The notes under the pieces: model-generated
What the model was told of the DNA's origin: nothing
Database searches by the model: none
What the model saw: only the letters and a program-made list of their open reading frames with translations
Shown here: piece after piece, positions 36,011-45,641 of the stretch
Layout of the letters: every line of letters begins with the position of its first letter
Position numbering within the stretch: the first letter of the stretch is position 1
Translations under genes and position numbers: made by a program
Assembly (NCBI GenBank): GCA_022711435.1
Contig: JAKLFB010000020.1
Location: 1 to 64,000, forward strand
Direction of reading: 5' to 3'
Source: Verrucomicrobiota bacterium
GTDB lineage: Bacteria > Verrucomicrobiota > Verrucomicrobiia > Limisphaerales > UBA1319
Length of the DNA stretch: 64,000 nucleotides

Positions 36011-36176
36011 ACTGCGGACGATTGCCCCACTGCGACCGGCCGCAACAAGCGCGGAAGAATTTTGTCCTGTCGCGCCCGCGCAGCGGAGTGCGCAGACTTT
36101 CACCTTGTCACTGAAATCGACCGGGGGTCATACTCGACTCGAATGTCGGTGAATAAAGAATATAGGCGTAATCATT

Positions 36177-38255
36177 ATGAAAAGAATGTTCGTTGACCTG
36201 GGTGGAAATCGGTCCGCAATGATTGGCGGGGCCTTGGGCTCGAGGAGATTGGGGCGTTCGGGGACGGGCGCGCGTGGGCTATCGTGGCTGGCGGCGGCGC
36301 TGGTCCTGGCCAGCGTCTCGGTTCCGGCGCAGACATACCTGATCGATTTTGGGGGGGCGAACACGACCTTGAACGGGCCCGCCCCGGACGATCCGGCCAA
36401 CTACTGGAACAATCTGCCTAATGCCACCGCGCAGACGGATACGGGCGCGATGTCCAACTTGGTTTCGACGATCAACACGGCCAGCACCATCGATCTGGTC
36501 ATGGTCCGGCGGTTCAACGGGGTCAACGAGAGCGGCACGCAGGCGTCCACGATCTATCCCGCCGATGCCACCCGGGACTCGATGTTCGGCAACACCGGGA
36601 ACCACAGCGGCCTCACCGATATCTACCCTTCCTTCAAGCTGACCGATCTGGATCCCGCGGCGAAGTACACGCTGACCTTTTACGCGTCCCGCATGAGCGC
36701 CAGCGATAACCGCGAAACCGGTTACACGGTCGTCGGCAGCAGCACCAATTTCGTCGCTTTGGACGCCGCGAATAACGTCGATAACACGGTGTCGGTGGCA
36801 GATGTCGTTCCGGACGCGTCGGGCGCGATCGCGATCGACATCGGCCCGACCGAGAACAACAACAACTCGGTGAAATACACCTACCTAGGGGTGCTGAGAA
36901 TCGACGAGGTGGTGCCGCAGACGCCCCTCTCCTTCGTCAAGCAGCCGGCCAGCCAGAGCGTCGTGCAGCTGAAGCCGGCGACGTTCACCTGCGAGGTCAG
37001 CGGATCGATGCCGCACATCTTCCAGTGGTACGAGAACGGGATCGTCATTCCGGACGCGACACAGCCCAGCTACACGATCCCAGCGGCGGAATTGTGGATG
37101 AGCGGCTTCACTTACTCGGTGACAGTGAGCAACCTCCTCTACGGTGTCACGAGCACGAACGCGGTGCTGACAGTGCTGAGCGACAACAATCCTCCGGTGG
37201 CCCTGAAAGCGGCGAGCTACGGCGGGACGACCGTGCAGGTCAACTACAACGAGCCGGTCGAGTACTGGACCGCCTGCAGCACCGACAATTACCGGATCAA
37301 CGGCGGAGCCGTCGCGGCCTTGGCAGAGCTCAGCACCGACGGCCTGACGGTGACGCTCACGCTGCCGGAGCCCCTCACCGGCGCGTTCACGGTCGTCATC
37401 AACAACGTGACGGATCTTGCGGGCAACGTCATCGCGCCGAACACGAGCCTGACCGGGGACGTGATCCCCTTTGAAGACCAGGAGCTGCTGTTCGATTTCG
37501 GCGACGGCGCCCAAACCACACAGATCGGCGCTGCGCCGGAGAACGACCCCGAGAACCACTGGAACAACATCACCAGCGTGGGCACGTCCGATTCCGGGCA
37601 GCTGCTCAATGTCGTGTCCGTGCACGGCGTCCCGACGCCAGTCAGCCTGGTCATGATCCGGCGGTTCAGCGGCGCCAACAACAATGGGACCCTGGCTTCG
37701 ACCTTGTTCCCGCAGAAGGCGACGCGGGACTCGCTCTACGGGCACACCGAGCTCTGGAACGAAGTGACGGACATCTTCCCCAGCTTCAAGCTGACCGGGC
37801 TCAATCCGGCCCGGAAATACACCCTGACGATCTACGCCTCGCGCATGGGGGTGAGCGATGTCCGGGAATGCCTTTACACCGTCGAGGGCGCAACGACGAA
37901 CCTCGCCGTCCTGGACGCGTCGAACAACATCGACAAGACCGTCGCGGTCGAAGGCATAACGCCCAGCGCAGCGGGCGAGATCGTGATCAGCATGGCGCCC
38001 ACCGAGAGAAACAACGAAGCCCATCACTTCACCTATCTGGGGGTGCTCCGGGTCTCGCCGTATACGGCGCCGTTGAAGTTCATGCAGCCGGTCATCGCCA
38101 ACGGAAAAATCAAGCTGGAATGGACTGGGGAAGGCCAGCTGGAACGCGCTTCGTCCCTCGATGGGCAATGGACAACCATCGAGCCCGTGCCCACTTCGCC
38201 TTACGAGGAGGAGATCGTGGCGGGTGCCAGCCGGTTCTATCGGCTCAAACCGTAG
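36177..38255 (+). CDS. Secreted protein with two copies of an unrecognised DFG...YLGVLR module
   Basis: 692 residues, exported: basic N-terminus, then LSWLAAALVLASVSVPAQT (signal, about 34-52). Two homologous modules of about 190 residues occupy roughly 53-243 and 434-628. Shared landmarks are L(I/L)FDFG, ENHWNN, S(L)VM(I)RRF.G.N, ATRDS(M/L)(F/Y)G, T(D)I(F/Y)[23 protein letters not shown] and FTYLGVLR. Between them lie an Ig-like domain (CEVSGSMPHIFQWYENG) and another beta domain with NEPVEYWTACS...VTDLAGNVI. The C-terminus (LERASSLDGQWTTIEP ... SRFYRLKP) matches the ending of other secreted proteins here. No enzyme signature; probably carbohydrate- or surface-binding (inference). Directly followed by a paralogue. 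Confidence 0.75.
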   Translation: MKRMFVDLGGNRSAMIGGALGSRRLGRSGTGARGLSWLAAALVLASVSVPAQTYLIDFGGANTTLNGPAPDDPANYWNNLPNATAQTDTGAMSNLVSTINTASTIDLVMVRRFNGVNESGTQASTIYPADATRDSMFGNTGNHSGLTDIYPSFKLTDLDPAAKYTLTFYASRMSASDNRETGYTVVGSSTNFVALDAANNVDNTVSVADVVPDASGAIAIDIGPTENNNNSVKYTYLGVLRIDEVVPQTPLSFVKQPASQSVVQLKPATFTCEVSGSMPHIFQWYENGIVIPDATQPSYTIPAAELWMSGFTYSVTVSNLLYGVTSTNAVLTVLSDNNPPVALKAASYGGTTVQVNYNEPVEYWTACSTDNYRINGGAVAALAELSTDGLTVTLTLPEPLTGAFTVVINNVTDLAGNVIAPNTSLTGDVIPFEDQELLFDFGDGAQTTQIGAAPENDPENHWNNITSVGTSDSGQLLNVVSVHGVPTPVSLVMIRRFSGANNNGTLASTLFPQKATRDSLYGHTELWNEVTDIFPSFKLTGLNPARKYTLTIYASRMGVSDVRECLYTVEGATTNLAVLDASNNIDKTVAVEGITPSAAGEIVISMAPTERNNEAHHFTYLGVLRVSPYTAPLKFMQPVIANGKIKLEWTGEGQLERASSLDGQWTTIEPVPTSPYEEEIVAGASRFYRLKP

Positions 38256-38394
38256 CGGCATCCAGTCGTTGCCGGGTCTGAGATCATCGCTCACGAAAGC
38301 CGGGCCTTCCCGGCTTTCGTGAGCCGGTTTGTTTTGGAGCGAGGGCGAGCCGGGCCATGCCGTGAGCCGGCCTTGAATTGGAGAAAGAGTTCGA

Positions 38395-40920
38395 ATGATG
38401 GAACTGCAGAGTGCCAGACACATGGTTCGGGCCCTTATCGTGGGGCTGTTCCTGTCGGCCGGGCTGGGGGCTGGCGCCGTATTGGCGCAGAACCGGGTCC
38501 TCTTCATCGGCAACAGTTTTACCATCGGGAGCGGGGGCGGAGGCGTGCCGGGGATCTTCGACCGGTTGGCCCAAGCGGGCGGGCATCCGGATCCGGCCGT
38601 CCTCATGGCCGCAGCCGGTGGGAAGGATTTCCAGTACCACAGCCAGGATGCGGCCACGCAGACGGCGATCCAGTCGCAGCCGTGGACCCACGTCGTGCTG
38701 CAGAATTACAGCACCGAGCCCACCCACCTGGCCAGCGGGAGCGTGGCCGACCATTACACTTATGGGACGCTGCTCTACCGGCAGATCATGACCAACCACC
38801 CGCTGACGCGCGTGGTGCTGTTCGAGACGTGGTCGCGTGCGGCGGCGCACGCGCTGATCACGGGGGTCTCGACGCCAACCAGCTTTGCGAGCACGGCCGA
38901 GTTCCAGGCAGAGCTGCGAGCCAACTACCATGGTCTGGCGGACTCCTTGATCGCGGCGCATCCGGCGAATCCGCCCGTGGTGGTGGCGCCGGTGGGCACC
39001 GCGTGGGAGAACGCCGGGGGCCTGCTGCCCGCCTCGCATCCGATGTTCATCCCGCTGTTCGGCAGCGACAACTACCATGGCAGCAACAACGGCTATTATT
39101 TGGCGGCATGCGTCATCTACAGCGTCGTCTACGGCGTCAGCCCCCACGGCCTGTCGTCTCACCCGCTGGTGTCGGGGCTGAACCTGGGGCTGAGCGTATC
39201 CCCCGCGATTCTCGAGGACGCCGCGTGGGAGACTGTGCGCGGATCGAGCGAGACGGGCGTGCAATCGCTCCTGTTCGACTTCGGCCCCGCCAGCGCGATG
39301 ACCGATCGAGGCGCCGCTCCGAACGATCCCGCCTATTCCTGGAACAACGTGACCGAAGCCGTGGGCGGATCGTCCGAGGGACGGCTGACGAACCTTGTGA
39401 CCGCGCTCAACGCGCCCACGGGGATCGGCCTGGCGATGCTCAGCCGGTTCAACGGCGCCAGCCGGGCTGGAACGGCCCAGGCCGCCCGCTGGCCCGCAAA
39501 CGCCTCGAGCGACTCCCTCTACGGGAACACCGAATGGTTCAACGGTTCGGCCGATGTCTTTCCGCGATTCAAGCTGACGGGCCTGGATCCGGCGCGGACC
39601 TATCGGTTCGAGTTTTACGCCTCGTGTCTGGGCGTGAACGACAACCGCGAGACCCTCTATGCCGTGACGGGATCGAGCTCGATTTCTGCGGCGCTGAATC
39701 CCGTGGACAACACCGATGGAACCGTCCAGGTGGATGGGATTACGCCGGACGCCTCGGGCGAGATCACGATCGGCGTGGCGCCCGGCCCCGGCAACGATAG
39801 CAGCCATCATTTCACTTACCTGGGAGCGATGCGCATGGATGCTCTGCCGCCGCAGGATCCGATCGTGTTTACGCTGCAGCCGCTCAGCCAGACCGTGCCC
39901 GAGCACATGCCGGCCTCGTTTGAGGCGGCGGTCGAGGGCTCGCGGCCTTACTTCGTGCAATGGTTCAGCAACGGGATCCCGATCCTCGACGCCCACGGGT
40001 TCACCTATGCGATCCCGGCGGCGGCCACGAACATGGACGGCGCGGTGTATTCGGTCCAGGTGAGCAACCTCGTCTTCCACGCGACCAGCAGCAACGCCGT
40101 CCTCCGGGTAACACCCTCCCAGGAGAATCCGGCGGGCGGGGCCTTGCTGTTCGACTTCGGCGGCGGGAGCATCACCGGCAAAGGACCGCCGCCCAACGAC
40201 GATCCGATCAATGCATGGAACAACGTCACCTCCGCGGTGGGCGGCACATCAACCGGCCGCCTGACGAATCTGGTCAACGCTGCCAACATGCCGACGACGA
40301 TCGGGCTGGTCATGCTGAGCCGGTTCACCGGGGCCAATGAAAGCGGCGCCACCACCTGGGCGCTGCTGCCCCGCAATGCGACGCGGGATTCCCTCTTCGG
40401 CAACACGGAGAGCTGGGGCGGCTCCTCCGATGTCTTCCCGAGATTCAAGCTCACCGGTTTGGATCCGGCCGCCCGATACGATCTGACCTTTTACGCGTCG
40501 CGCACGGGCGCGGGCGACAATCGGGAGACCGGCTACACGGTCGCGGGCGCCAACACGGGTTTCGCGGCCTTGAACGCAGCCGACAACATCACCAACACGG
40601 CCCGTGTCACGGGGATCATCCCCAACGCCTCGCACGAGATCACCGTCAGCCTCGCCCCGACTCCCAAGAACAACAATCCGTATCACTTTACATATCTGGG
40701 TGTGCTGCGGCTGGACACGGTGTTCCCGGCGCCTCAGTTCGGGCCGCTGGCGGTCGCTGATGGGCGGGTGGCCTTCGAGTGGACCGGTGCGGGGCAATTG
40801 GAGTGGGCATCCGCCATCACAGGGCCATGGACACGGCTCGAGCCGGCGCCTTCGTCGCCGCACTCGGAGGAGATTGCGCCGGATCAGGACCGGTTTTTCC
40901 GGCTGGTCGCGGACCGGTGA
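38395..40920 (+). CDS. Secreted SGNH-type hydrolase fused to two DFG...YLGVLR modules
   Basis: 841 residues, exported ([20 protein letters not shown], cut near VLAQ). Residues about 35-280 form an SGNH/GDSL-like hydrolase: block [14 protein letters not shown] with the nucleophile Ser, block [12 protein letters not shown], Asn in VVLQNYS, and a late [18 protein letters not shown] supplying Asp/His. This resembles the DUF4886/sialate-esterase group. Two modules like those of the preceding gene follow at about 290-480 and 583-775, separated by an Ig-like domain ([19 protein letters not shown]), and the protein ends [10 protein letters not shown]. Likely deacylates plant or algal polysaccharides. 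It lies 139 nt after the paralogue and upstream of a GH51 gene, in line with a polysaccharide-use cluster. Confidence 0.8.
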   Translation: MMELQSARHMVRALIVGLFLSAGLGAGAVLAQNRVLFIGNSFTIGSGGGGVPGIFDRLAQAGGHPDPAVLMAAAGGKDFQYHSQDAATQTAIQSQPWTHVVLQNYSTEPTHLASGSVADHYTYGTLLYRQIMTNHPLTRVVLFETWSRAAAHALITGVSTPTSFASTAEFQAELRANYHGLADSLIAAHPANPPVVVAPVGTAWENAGGLLPASHPMFIPLFGSDNYHGSNNGYYLAACVIYSVVYGVSPHGLSSHPLVSGLNLGLSVSPAILEDAAWETVRGSSETGVQSLLFDFGPASAMTDRGAAPNDPAYSWNNVTEAVGGSSEGRLTNLVTALNAPTGIGLAMLSRFNGASRAGTAQAARWPANASSDSLYGNTEWFNGSADVFPRFKLTGLDPARTYRFEFYASCLGVNDNRETLYAVTGSSSISAALNPVDNTDGTVQVDGITPDASGEITIGVAPGPGNDSSHHFTYLGAMRMDALPPQDPIVFTLQPLSQTVPEHMPASFEAAVEGSRPYFVQWFSNGIPILDAHGFTYAIPAAATNMDGAVYSVQVSNLVFHATSSNAVLRVTPSQENPAGGALLFDFGGGSITGKGPPPNDDPINAWNNVTSAVGGTSTGRLTNLVNAANMPTTIGLVMLSRFTGANESGATTWALLPRNATRDSLFGNTESWGGSSDVFPRFKLTGLDPAARYDLTFYASRTGAGDNRETGYTVAGANTGFAALNAADNITNTARVTGIIPNASHEITVSLAPTPKNNNPYHFTYLGVLRLDTVFPAPQFGPLAVADGRVAFEWTGAGQLEWASAITGPWTRLEPAPSSPHSEEIAPDQDRFFRLVADR

Positions 40921-41068
40921 GGGGCTGGCCCCCGCTCGATCCTCGCGGGGGGAGGGAAATAAGAGGAGTTGTGTCTCGTCGTGCGCCAAAAGTGACTGTT
41001 ACCCGGGAGGGGCCGACTGCGGCTTTTTCGCTCTTGATTGGAGTGTCGATTCCCGTCAAATATCAGCC

Positions 41069-42640
41069 ATGAACATCCACTCCCTTTGGATCGGCTGGCT
41101 GCTGGCTGGAAGCGGGGTTTCCATGGTGGCAGGGGAGGCGGCCCCTTCTGCGGGAGCGGCGGCTTCCAGCACAGCGCGGCTGGTGATCCGGGCGGGGGCT
41201 GGCCAGGAGAAGATCAGCCGGCATATCTACGGGCATTTTGCCGAGCATCTCGGGCGGTGCATCTACGAGGGGATCTGGGTGGGGCAGGAGAGCCCGATTC
41301 CGAACACGCGGGGGATCCGGAACGACGTGGTGGCGGCGCTCAAGGAGATCGGGATTCCGGTGTTGCGATGGCCGGGCGGCTGTTTTGCCGACGAGTATCA
41401 CTGGAAGGACGGGATCGGGTCGCGGGCGGGGCGGCCGTCGATGATCAACACCCACTGGGGCGGGGTGGTCGAGAACAACCATTTTGGGACGCACGAGTTT
41501 CTCGACTTATGCGGCCAGCTCGGGTGCGAGCCTTATATTTGCGGCAACGTCGGGAGCGGGACCGTTCGGGAGATGCAGGAGTGGGTCGAGTACATCACGT
41601 TTGACGGGCAGAGCCCAATGGCGAACCTGCGCCGGGAGAACGGACGGGATCAGCCCTGGAAGCTGACGTATTTCGGCGTGGGGAACGAGAACTGGGGATG
41701 CGGCGGGCACATGACGCCCGAGTATTATGCGGACCAGTATCGGCGCTATGCCACCTATGTGCGGAACTTCGGCGGGAACCGGATCTCGAAGATCGCATGT
41801 GGGCCCAGCGGCGGGGATTACCGGTGGACGGAGGTGCTGATGCAGCAGGCGGGGCGCCAGATGTGGGGGCTGGCCCTGCATTACTACTGCGGCTCCGGCC
41901 GGAACTCGAGGTCAGCGACCTGGTTCGACGAGGCGGACTGGTTTCATCAGCTCCGGAGCGCGCTGCGGATCGAGGAGCTCATCGTCAAGCATGCCGAGGT
42001 GATGGACCGATTCGATCCGCAGAAGCGGGTGGCGCTGATCGTCGACGAATGGGGGGCATGGCACGCGGTCGAGCCAGGGACGAATCCGGGCTTTCTCTAT
42101 CAGCAGAACACGCTGCGGGACGCGCTGGTGGCGGGGGTGACGCTCAATATCTTCAACCAGCACTGCAACCGGGTGAAGATGGCGAACATCGCGCAGACGA
42201 TCAACGTGCTGCAGGCGATGATTCTCACGCGGGGCGCGGAGATGATTCGGACGCCGACGCATCATGTGTTCGCGATGTTTCGGCCGCATCATGACGCCAC
42301 CCTGGTGCCGATTGAGCTTGAGGCGGGCGAGTATCGGCTGGGGGCGGAGGCGATCCCGGCCGTGAGCGCGTCGGCGTCGCGCGATGCCCAGGGCCGCGTG
42401 CACATCACGCTCTGCCATCTGAACCCGAACTCGCCCGTCACCGTGAGCGCCAGGTTCGAGGGCGCGCGGGTGAGCCGGGTGCGCGGGCAGGTGCTCACCG
42501 CCCCCTCGATCACGTCCCACAACACCTTCGAGCAGCCCGACGCGGTTCGGCCCGCGGCATTCGACGGGGCGCGCCTGGCGGGAGACAGACTCGAGGTGGT
42601 GCTGCCGCCCAAGTCGGTGGTCGCTCTCGAGCTCGAGTAG
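41069..42640 (+). CDS. GH51-family alpha-L-arabinofuranosidase
   Basis: Removes arabinofuranosyl side chains from arabinan or arabinoxylan. 523 residues with an N-terminal signal-like segment ([18 protein letters not shown]), so probably exported to the periplasm. GH51 features: [20 protein letters not shown] at the start of the barrel, [15 protein letters not shown], acid/base Glu207 in [12 protein letters not shown], nucleophile Glu327 in VDEWGAWH, and a C-terminal beta domain. Start ATG 41069 follows a gap holding a GCGGGGGGAGG palindrome fragment. Precedes an SSS-type transporter by 69 nt, suggesting cleavage and uptake of the released sugar. Confidence 0.92.
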   Translation: MNIHSLWIGWLLAGSGVSMVAGEAAPSAGAAASSTARLVIRAGAGQEKISRHIYGHFAEHLGRCIYEGIWVGQESPIPNTRGIRNDVVAALKEIGIPVLRWPGGCFADEYHWKDGIGSRAGRPSMINTHWGGVVENNHFGTHEFLDLCGQLGCEPYICGNVGSGTVREMQEWVEYITFDGQSPMANLRRENGRDQPWKLTYFGVGNENWGCGGHMTPEYYADQYRRYATYVRNFGGNRISKIACGPSGGDYRWTEVLMQQAGRQMWGLALHYYCGSGRNSRSATWFDEADWFHQLRSALRIEELIVKHAEVMDRFDPQKRVALIVDEWGAWHAVEPGTNPGFLYQQNTLRDALVAGVTLNIFNQHCNRVKMANIAQTINVLQAMILTRGAEMIRTPTHHVFAMFRPHHDATLVPIELEAGEYRLGAEAIPAVSASASRDAQGRVHITLCHLNPNSPVTVSARFEGARVSRVRGQVLTAPSITSHNTFEQPDAVRPAAFDGARLAGDRLEVVLPPKSVVALELE

Positions 42641-42709
42641 AATTTGCCGGGACTCGCGAATCCAGACGGATACAGCACGACGCATATCGCATACGAACCC
42701 ATCAAGATC

Positions 42710-44536
42710 ATGAACCACATGTTCCCCATTCTGGCGGCGGCGGAGCCGGCGAAGGCCGGCCTTTTCACGGGGCTGGACTGGATCATCATTGCAGCGTATT
42801 TCGGCATTTTGCTCGGGATCACCTGGTGGTCCATCCGGCGGAGCAAGGATACGGCGGACGACTATTTCTTAGCCGGCCGGCATCTGACGTGGTGGATCAT
42901 CGGGGCCTCGATCTTCGCGTCGAACATCGGCTCGGAGCATCTGGTGGGGCTGGCGGGCTCAGGGTGCACCGACGGGGTGGCGATGGCGCATTACGAACTG
43001 CACGCGTGGTGTCTGCTGGTGCTGGCGTGGGTGCTGGTGCCGTTTTACATGCGGTCGATGGTCTACACCATGCCGGAGTTTCTGGAGAAGCGGTTTTCCG
43101 CAACGGCGCGCTGGGTGCTGTCGGTCATCTCGCTGGTGACGTATGTGCTGACGAAGATTGCGGTGGGGATATTCGCGGGGGGGGTGGTGTTCGGGGTGCT
43201 GCTGCCGGAGATGAAGCTGGACTTGGGTTTCGCGACGTTGAATAGCTTCTGGATCGGGTCGGTGGCGGTGGTGGTGCTGACAGGGCTGTACACGGTGGCG
43301 GGGGGAATGCGGGCGGTGGCCTACACAGAGGCATTGCAGACGCTGGTGCTGGTGTTCGGATCGATCCTGCTGACCGTGTTCGGCCTGATCAAGCTGGGGG
43401 GGTGGGGCGAGCTCCGGAACGTCTTGGGCTCGGAGATGTTCAACCTGTGGAAACCGCTCATTCCGCAGGGCGTCGAAGGCACGTGGGCGCCGGTGAAGGA
43501 GGCGGGGAGGATGGCGTGGTATTTCAATGGCAACTATCCGTGGCTGGGGATGCTGTTCTGCGCGCCGATTATCGGGCTGTGGTATTGGTGCACGGACCAG
43601 TACATCGTGCAGCGCGCGCTGGGGGCGCCGAACGAGCAGCAGGCGCGGCGGGGGACGATCTTTGCGGCTTTTCTCAAGCTGCTGCCGGTGTTCATTTTTA
43701 TCATCCCGGGCATGATCTGTTTTGCGCTGGCGATTTCGGGAAAAGTGCCGGCGTTTCAGGGCCTGGCGGTTCAGGAGGGGGGGAAGTGGGTGGCGAATCG
43801 CGAGGAATGCCAGGCGGCGTTTCCGCTGATGGTGGCGCACGTGTTGCCGTCGGGCTTGCGGGGGATCGTGGTGGCGGGCCTGCTGGCGGCGTTGATGAGC
43901 TCGCTGGCGGGCGTGTTCAACGCCAGCTCGACGCTCTTCACAATGGATTTCTATCAGAAGCTGCGTCCGCGGGCCTCGCAGCATCAGCTGGTCTGGATGG
44001 GCCGGATCGCCACCACGGTGATGGTGTTGATCGGGCTGCTATGGATTCCGGTGATCCAGGGCGCTAAGGGGCTGTATCATTACCTGCAATCGGTCCAGGG
44101 ATACCTGGCGCCGCCGATCTTCGTTGTCTTTTTCCTGGGGGTGTTCATGAAGCGGCTCAACGCGCGGGGGTGTCTGGCGGCTCTGATCGTGGGGTTCGGG
44201 CTGGGGATGTTCCGGCTGGCGGTGGACACGCCGGTGATGCTGCCGCTGGCGGGCTATGAGAACGGCTATACAGCGGGCTCTTTTTGGTGGATCGTCAATA
44301 ACATTTATTTCCAGTACTTCAGCCTCCTGATTTTCGTGGTGTGCATCGCGGTGATGGTCGGGGTGAGCTACCTGTCGCCGGTGCCGGAAGAGGCGCGAAT
44401 CAAGGGGCTGACTTTCGCCACCACGACGGACGAGCAGCGGGCGCAGTCGCGTTCGAGCTGGACCGGCCGCGATGTGCTGGCTTCCGCAGCGGTTCTGGTT
44501 CTGATCCTCCTGGCGTATCTTTACTTCCGGGGCTGA
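42710..44536 (+). CDS. Sodium:solute symporter (SSS/SGLT family)
   Basis: Integral membrane Na+-coupled symporter, 608 residues. I chose ATG 42710 over an upstream in-frame GTG because it directly precedes MFPILAAAEPAKAG and TM1 (LDWIIIAAYFGILLGITWW). SGLT motifs: DDYFLAGRHLTWW, ASNIGSEHLVGLAGSG, MPEFLEKRFSA, YTVAGGMRAVAYTEALQ, and WYWCTDQYIVQRALGA. About 14 TM helices can be counted. The preceding GH51 gene suggests arabinose or an arabinoside as substrate; SSS sequence alone does not fix it. Confidence 0.92.
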   Translation: MNHMFPILAAAEPAKAGLFTGLDWIIIAAYFGILLGITWWSIRRSKDTADDYFLAGRHLTWWIIGASIFASNIGSEHLVGLAGSGCTDGVAMAHYELHAWCLLVLAWVLVPFYMRSMVYTMPEFLEKRFSATARWVLSVISLVTYVLTKIAVGIFAGGVVFGVLLPEMKLDLGFATLNSFWIGSVAVVVLTGLYTVAGGMRAVAYTEALQTLVLVFGSILLTVFGLIKLGGWGELRNVLGSEMFNLWKPLIPQGVEGTWAPVKEAGRMAWYFNGNYPWLGMLFCAPIIGLWYWCTDQYIVQRALGAPNEQQARRGTIFAAFLKLLPVFIFIIPGMICFALAISGKVPAFQGLAVQEGGKWVANREECQAAFPLMVAHVLPSGLRGIVVAGLLAALMSSLAGVFNASSTLFTMDFYQKLRPRASQHQLVWMGRIATTVMVLIGLLWIPVIQGAKGLYHYLQSVQGYLAPPIFVVFFLGVFMKRLNARGCLAALIVGFGLGMFRLAVDTPVMLPLAGYENGYTAGSFWWIVNNIYFQYFSLLIFVVCIAVMVGVSYLSPVPEEARIKGLTFATTTDEQRAQSRSSWTGRDVLASAAVLVLILLAYLYFRG

Positions 44537-44563
44537 GGGACGAGCTGGCCGCGGGGAAAAAGA

Positions 44564-44701
44564 CTACACGAGTGCCGCCTTGCGTTCGCTGAGCCAGTCC
44601 ACAGCCTCATCGAGGCTGTTCAACGGTCCGAGAATCGTCCGCTGGTTGAAACCGGCTCCCGGTGTATAGAGAGGCCGAGGCGGTGTGGATTTACTCGGCA
44701 T
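44564..44701 (-). CDS. Possible 45-aa protein overlapping an antitoxin-like remnant
   Basis: ATG-initiated frame reading MPSKSTPPRPLYTPGAGFNQ and ending LNSLDEAVDWLSERKAALV. Its start overlaps the last codons of the upstream remnant by 11 bases, the spacing of a coupled pair. The C-terminal half looks like a short soluble helix. No family recognised. Could be an intact small partner or the head of a lost toxin. Confidence 0.35.
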   Translation of the reverse strand: MPSKSTPPRPLYTPGAGFNQRTILGPLNSLDEAVDWLSERKAALV

Positions 44702-44873
44702 ACGCTTGGGCCGCGAGGCTGGCTTCTCTCCGTTTGCCTTCGCGCAGCAAGTCCAAAGGCCGCCGGCCCTCGAGGCTCGGTTTCTCCTGCAAAAAGAACA
44801 AAATCTTCGCCCAAGTGTCGAGCCGCTCGTCCTGGTTCAGGATTTCGAGCACATCTTCCAGCCCGTCCAGCAC
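44691..44873 (-). pseudogene. Remnant of a ParS/MbcA-like antitoxin or similar small protein
   Basis: Only a C-terminal part remains: GLEDVLEILNQDERLDTWAK, then LEGRRPLDLLREG, whose G-R-x-P-L-D-L-L-R-x-G is typical of the DUF2384 (Xre/MbcA/ParS) toxin-binding domain. Upstream the frame runs to a TAA with no ATG; only a GTG at 44873 is available, and no helix-turn-helix remains. Sits next to another truncated gene (44906-45178), so the junction near 44.9 kb is probably a deletion scar. Confidence 0.5.
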
Positions 44874-44905
44874 CTGCCCGTGCTCATTTTGGATTTACCA
44901 GGTTG

Positions 44906-45178
44906 TCAACCTTGTAAACCATTCATCCCCTTCTTTCTTCTTCCGGTTTTGCCGGCGGCGGCCACGCACCGGCTTCTGACGACGTGCGCAGCAGTGGCGA
45001 CGCCGGCGATGTCGTTATTGCGGCCGTTGGAAATCAGAAATCCGGTGCCGGAACCGCTGGGGGTGGAGATACGGACGACGTGCGGTTGCATGAGTTCGAC
45101 GGCCTGTGCCCACTGGATTTGGGTTGCGGCAGGAGCGGGTGGAGGGGGAGCGGATGGAACAAGACTGGAGTGTTGCAT
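44906..45178 (-). pseudogene. Truncated trypsin-like peptidase gene, fourth gene of the TAC operon
   Basis: Starts (ATG 45178) one base after the stop of the SecB-like gene. Encodes a Pro-rich leader, then QPHVVRISTPSGSGTGFLIS and VATAAHVV, the N-terminal strand and catalytic-His motif of trypsin-like (S1) serine peptidases. After A-A-H-V-V the sequence becomes unlike a protease (basic, then a stop at 44906); the Asp and Ser motifs are absent. An intact version may belong to this operon type; here it has lost its 3' part. Confidence 0.6.
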
Positions 45179-45179
45179 G

Positions 45180-45641
45180 TCAGGTTTGCGGCTTCTCAAT
45201 GGTCTCGGATGCTCTCGGTGCCGGCGCCGCAGGCGCATCCGGGATGAATGACACCGAGGGCAGCACCTGCGGCGGAAACGGGCCCCGCGCAGTCAGGTCC
45301 CGTGCCATCTCCCGGGCCACTCCGTAAAGCATGCTTGGCCCATTGGTCCGGACCACTGCTTCCAACTTCTCTTCCGGCTGCTCTGGCCCAACCCAGCAGA
45401 TCACACCGATCAGGTTCAGACAGAAAGAATACGGCGAGTTGGCCTCCAGCCCGGGTTGCAGCTTGATGTTCAGACTAACCTGCCACCGGCGTGGCTTGTC
45501 CTTGATCACCTGCACCCCCGTGCCAACCTCCAGGTCTGTTTCCTGGAATTTTGTTTCCTTGTCGGCCTTGTACTGCGGGTTCGCCTGGCAGTTCAGGTCC
45601 GTCAGGAAGTAGCTTTCAAGTTGCAGTGGTGCGAGTTTCAT
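45180..45641 (-). CDS. SecB-like chaperone of a toxin-antitoxin-chaperone (TAC) operon
   Basis: 153 residues, SecB-like fold by motif: MKLAPLQLESYFLTDLNCQ, a central PYSFCLNLIGVICWVGPEQP, and LYGVAREMARDLTARGPF followed by PQVLPSVSF, typical of SecB-like proteins linked to toxin-antitoxin genes. The C-terminal tail (APAAPAPRASETIEKPQT) is disordered. Start overlaps the antitoxin stop by ATGA. In TAC systems the chaperone binds a C-terminal extension of the antitoxin and protects it; without it the antitoxin is degraded and the toxin acts (established for Mycobacterium tuberculosis). Confidence 0.8.
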   Translation of the reverse strand: MKLAPLQLESYFLTDLNCQANPQYKADKETKFQETDLEVGTGVQVIKDKPRRWQVSLNIKLQPGLEANSPYSFCLNLIGVICWVGPEQPEEKLEAVVRTNGPSMLYGVAREMARDLTARGPFPPQVLPSVSFIPDAPAAPAPRASETIEKPQT

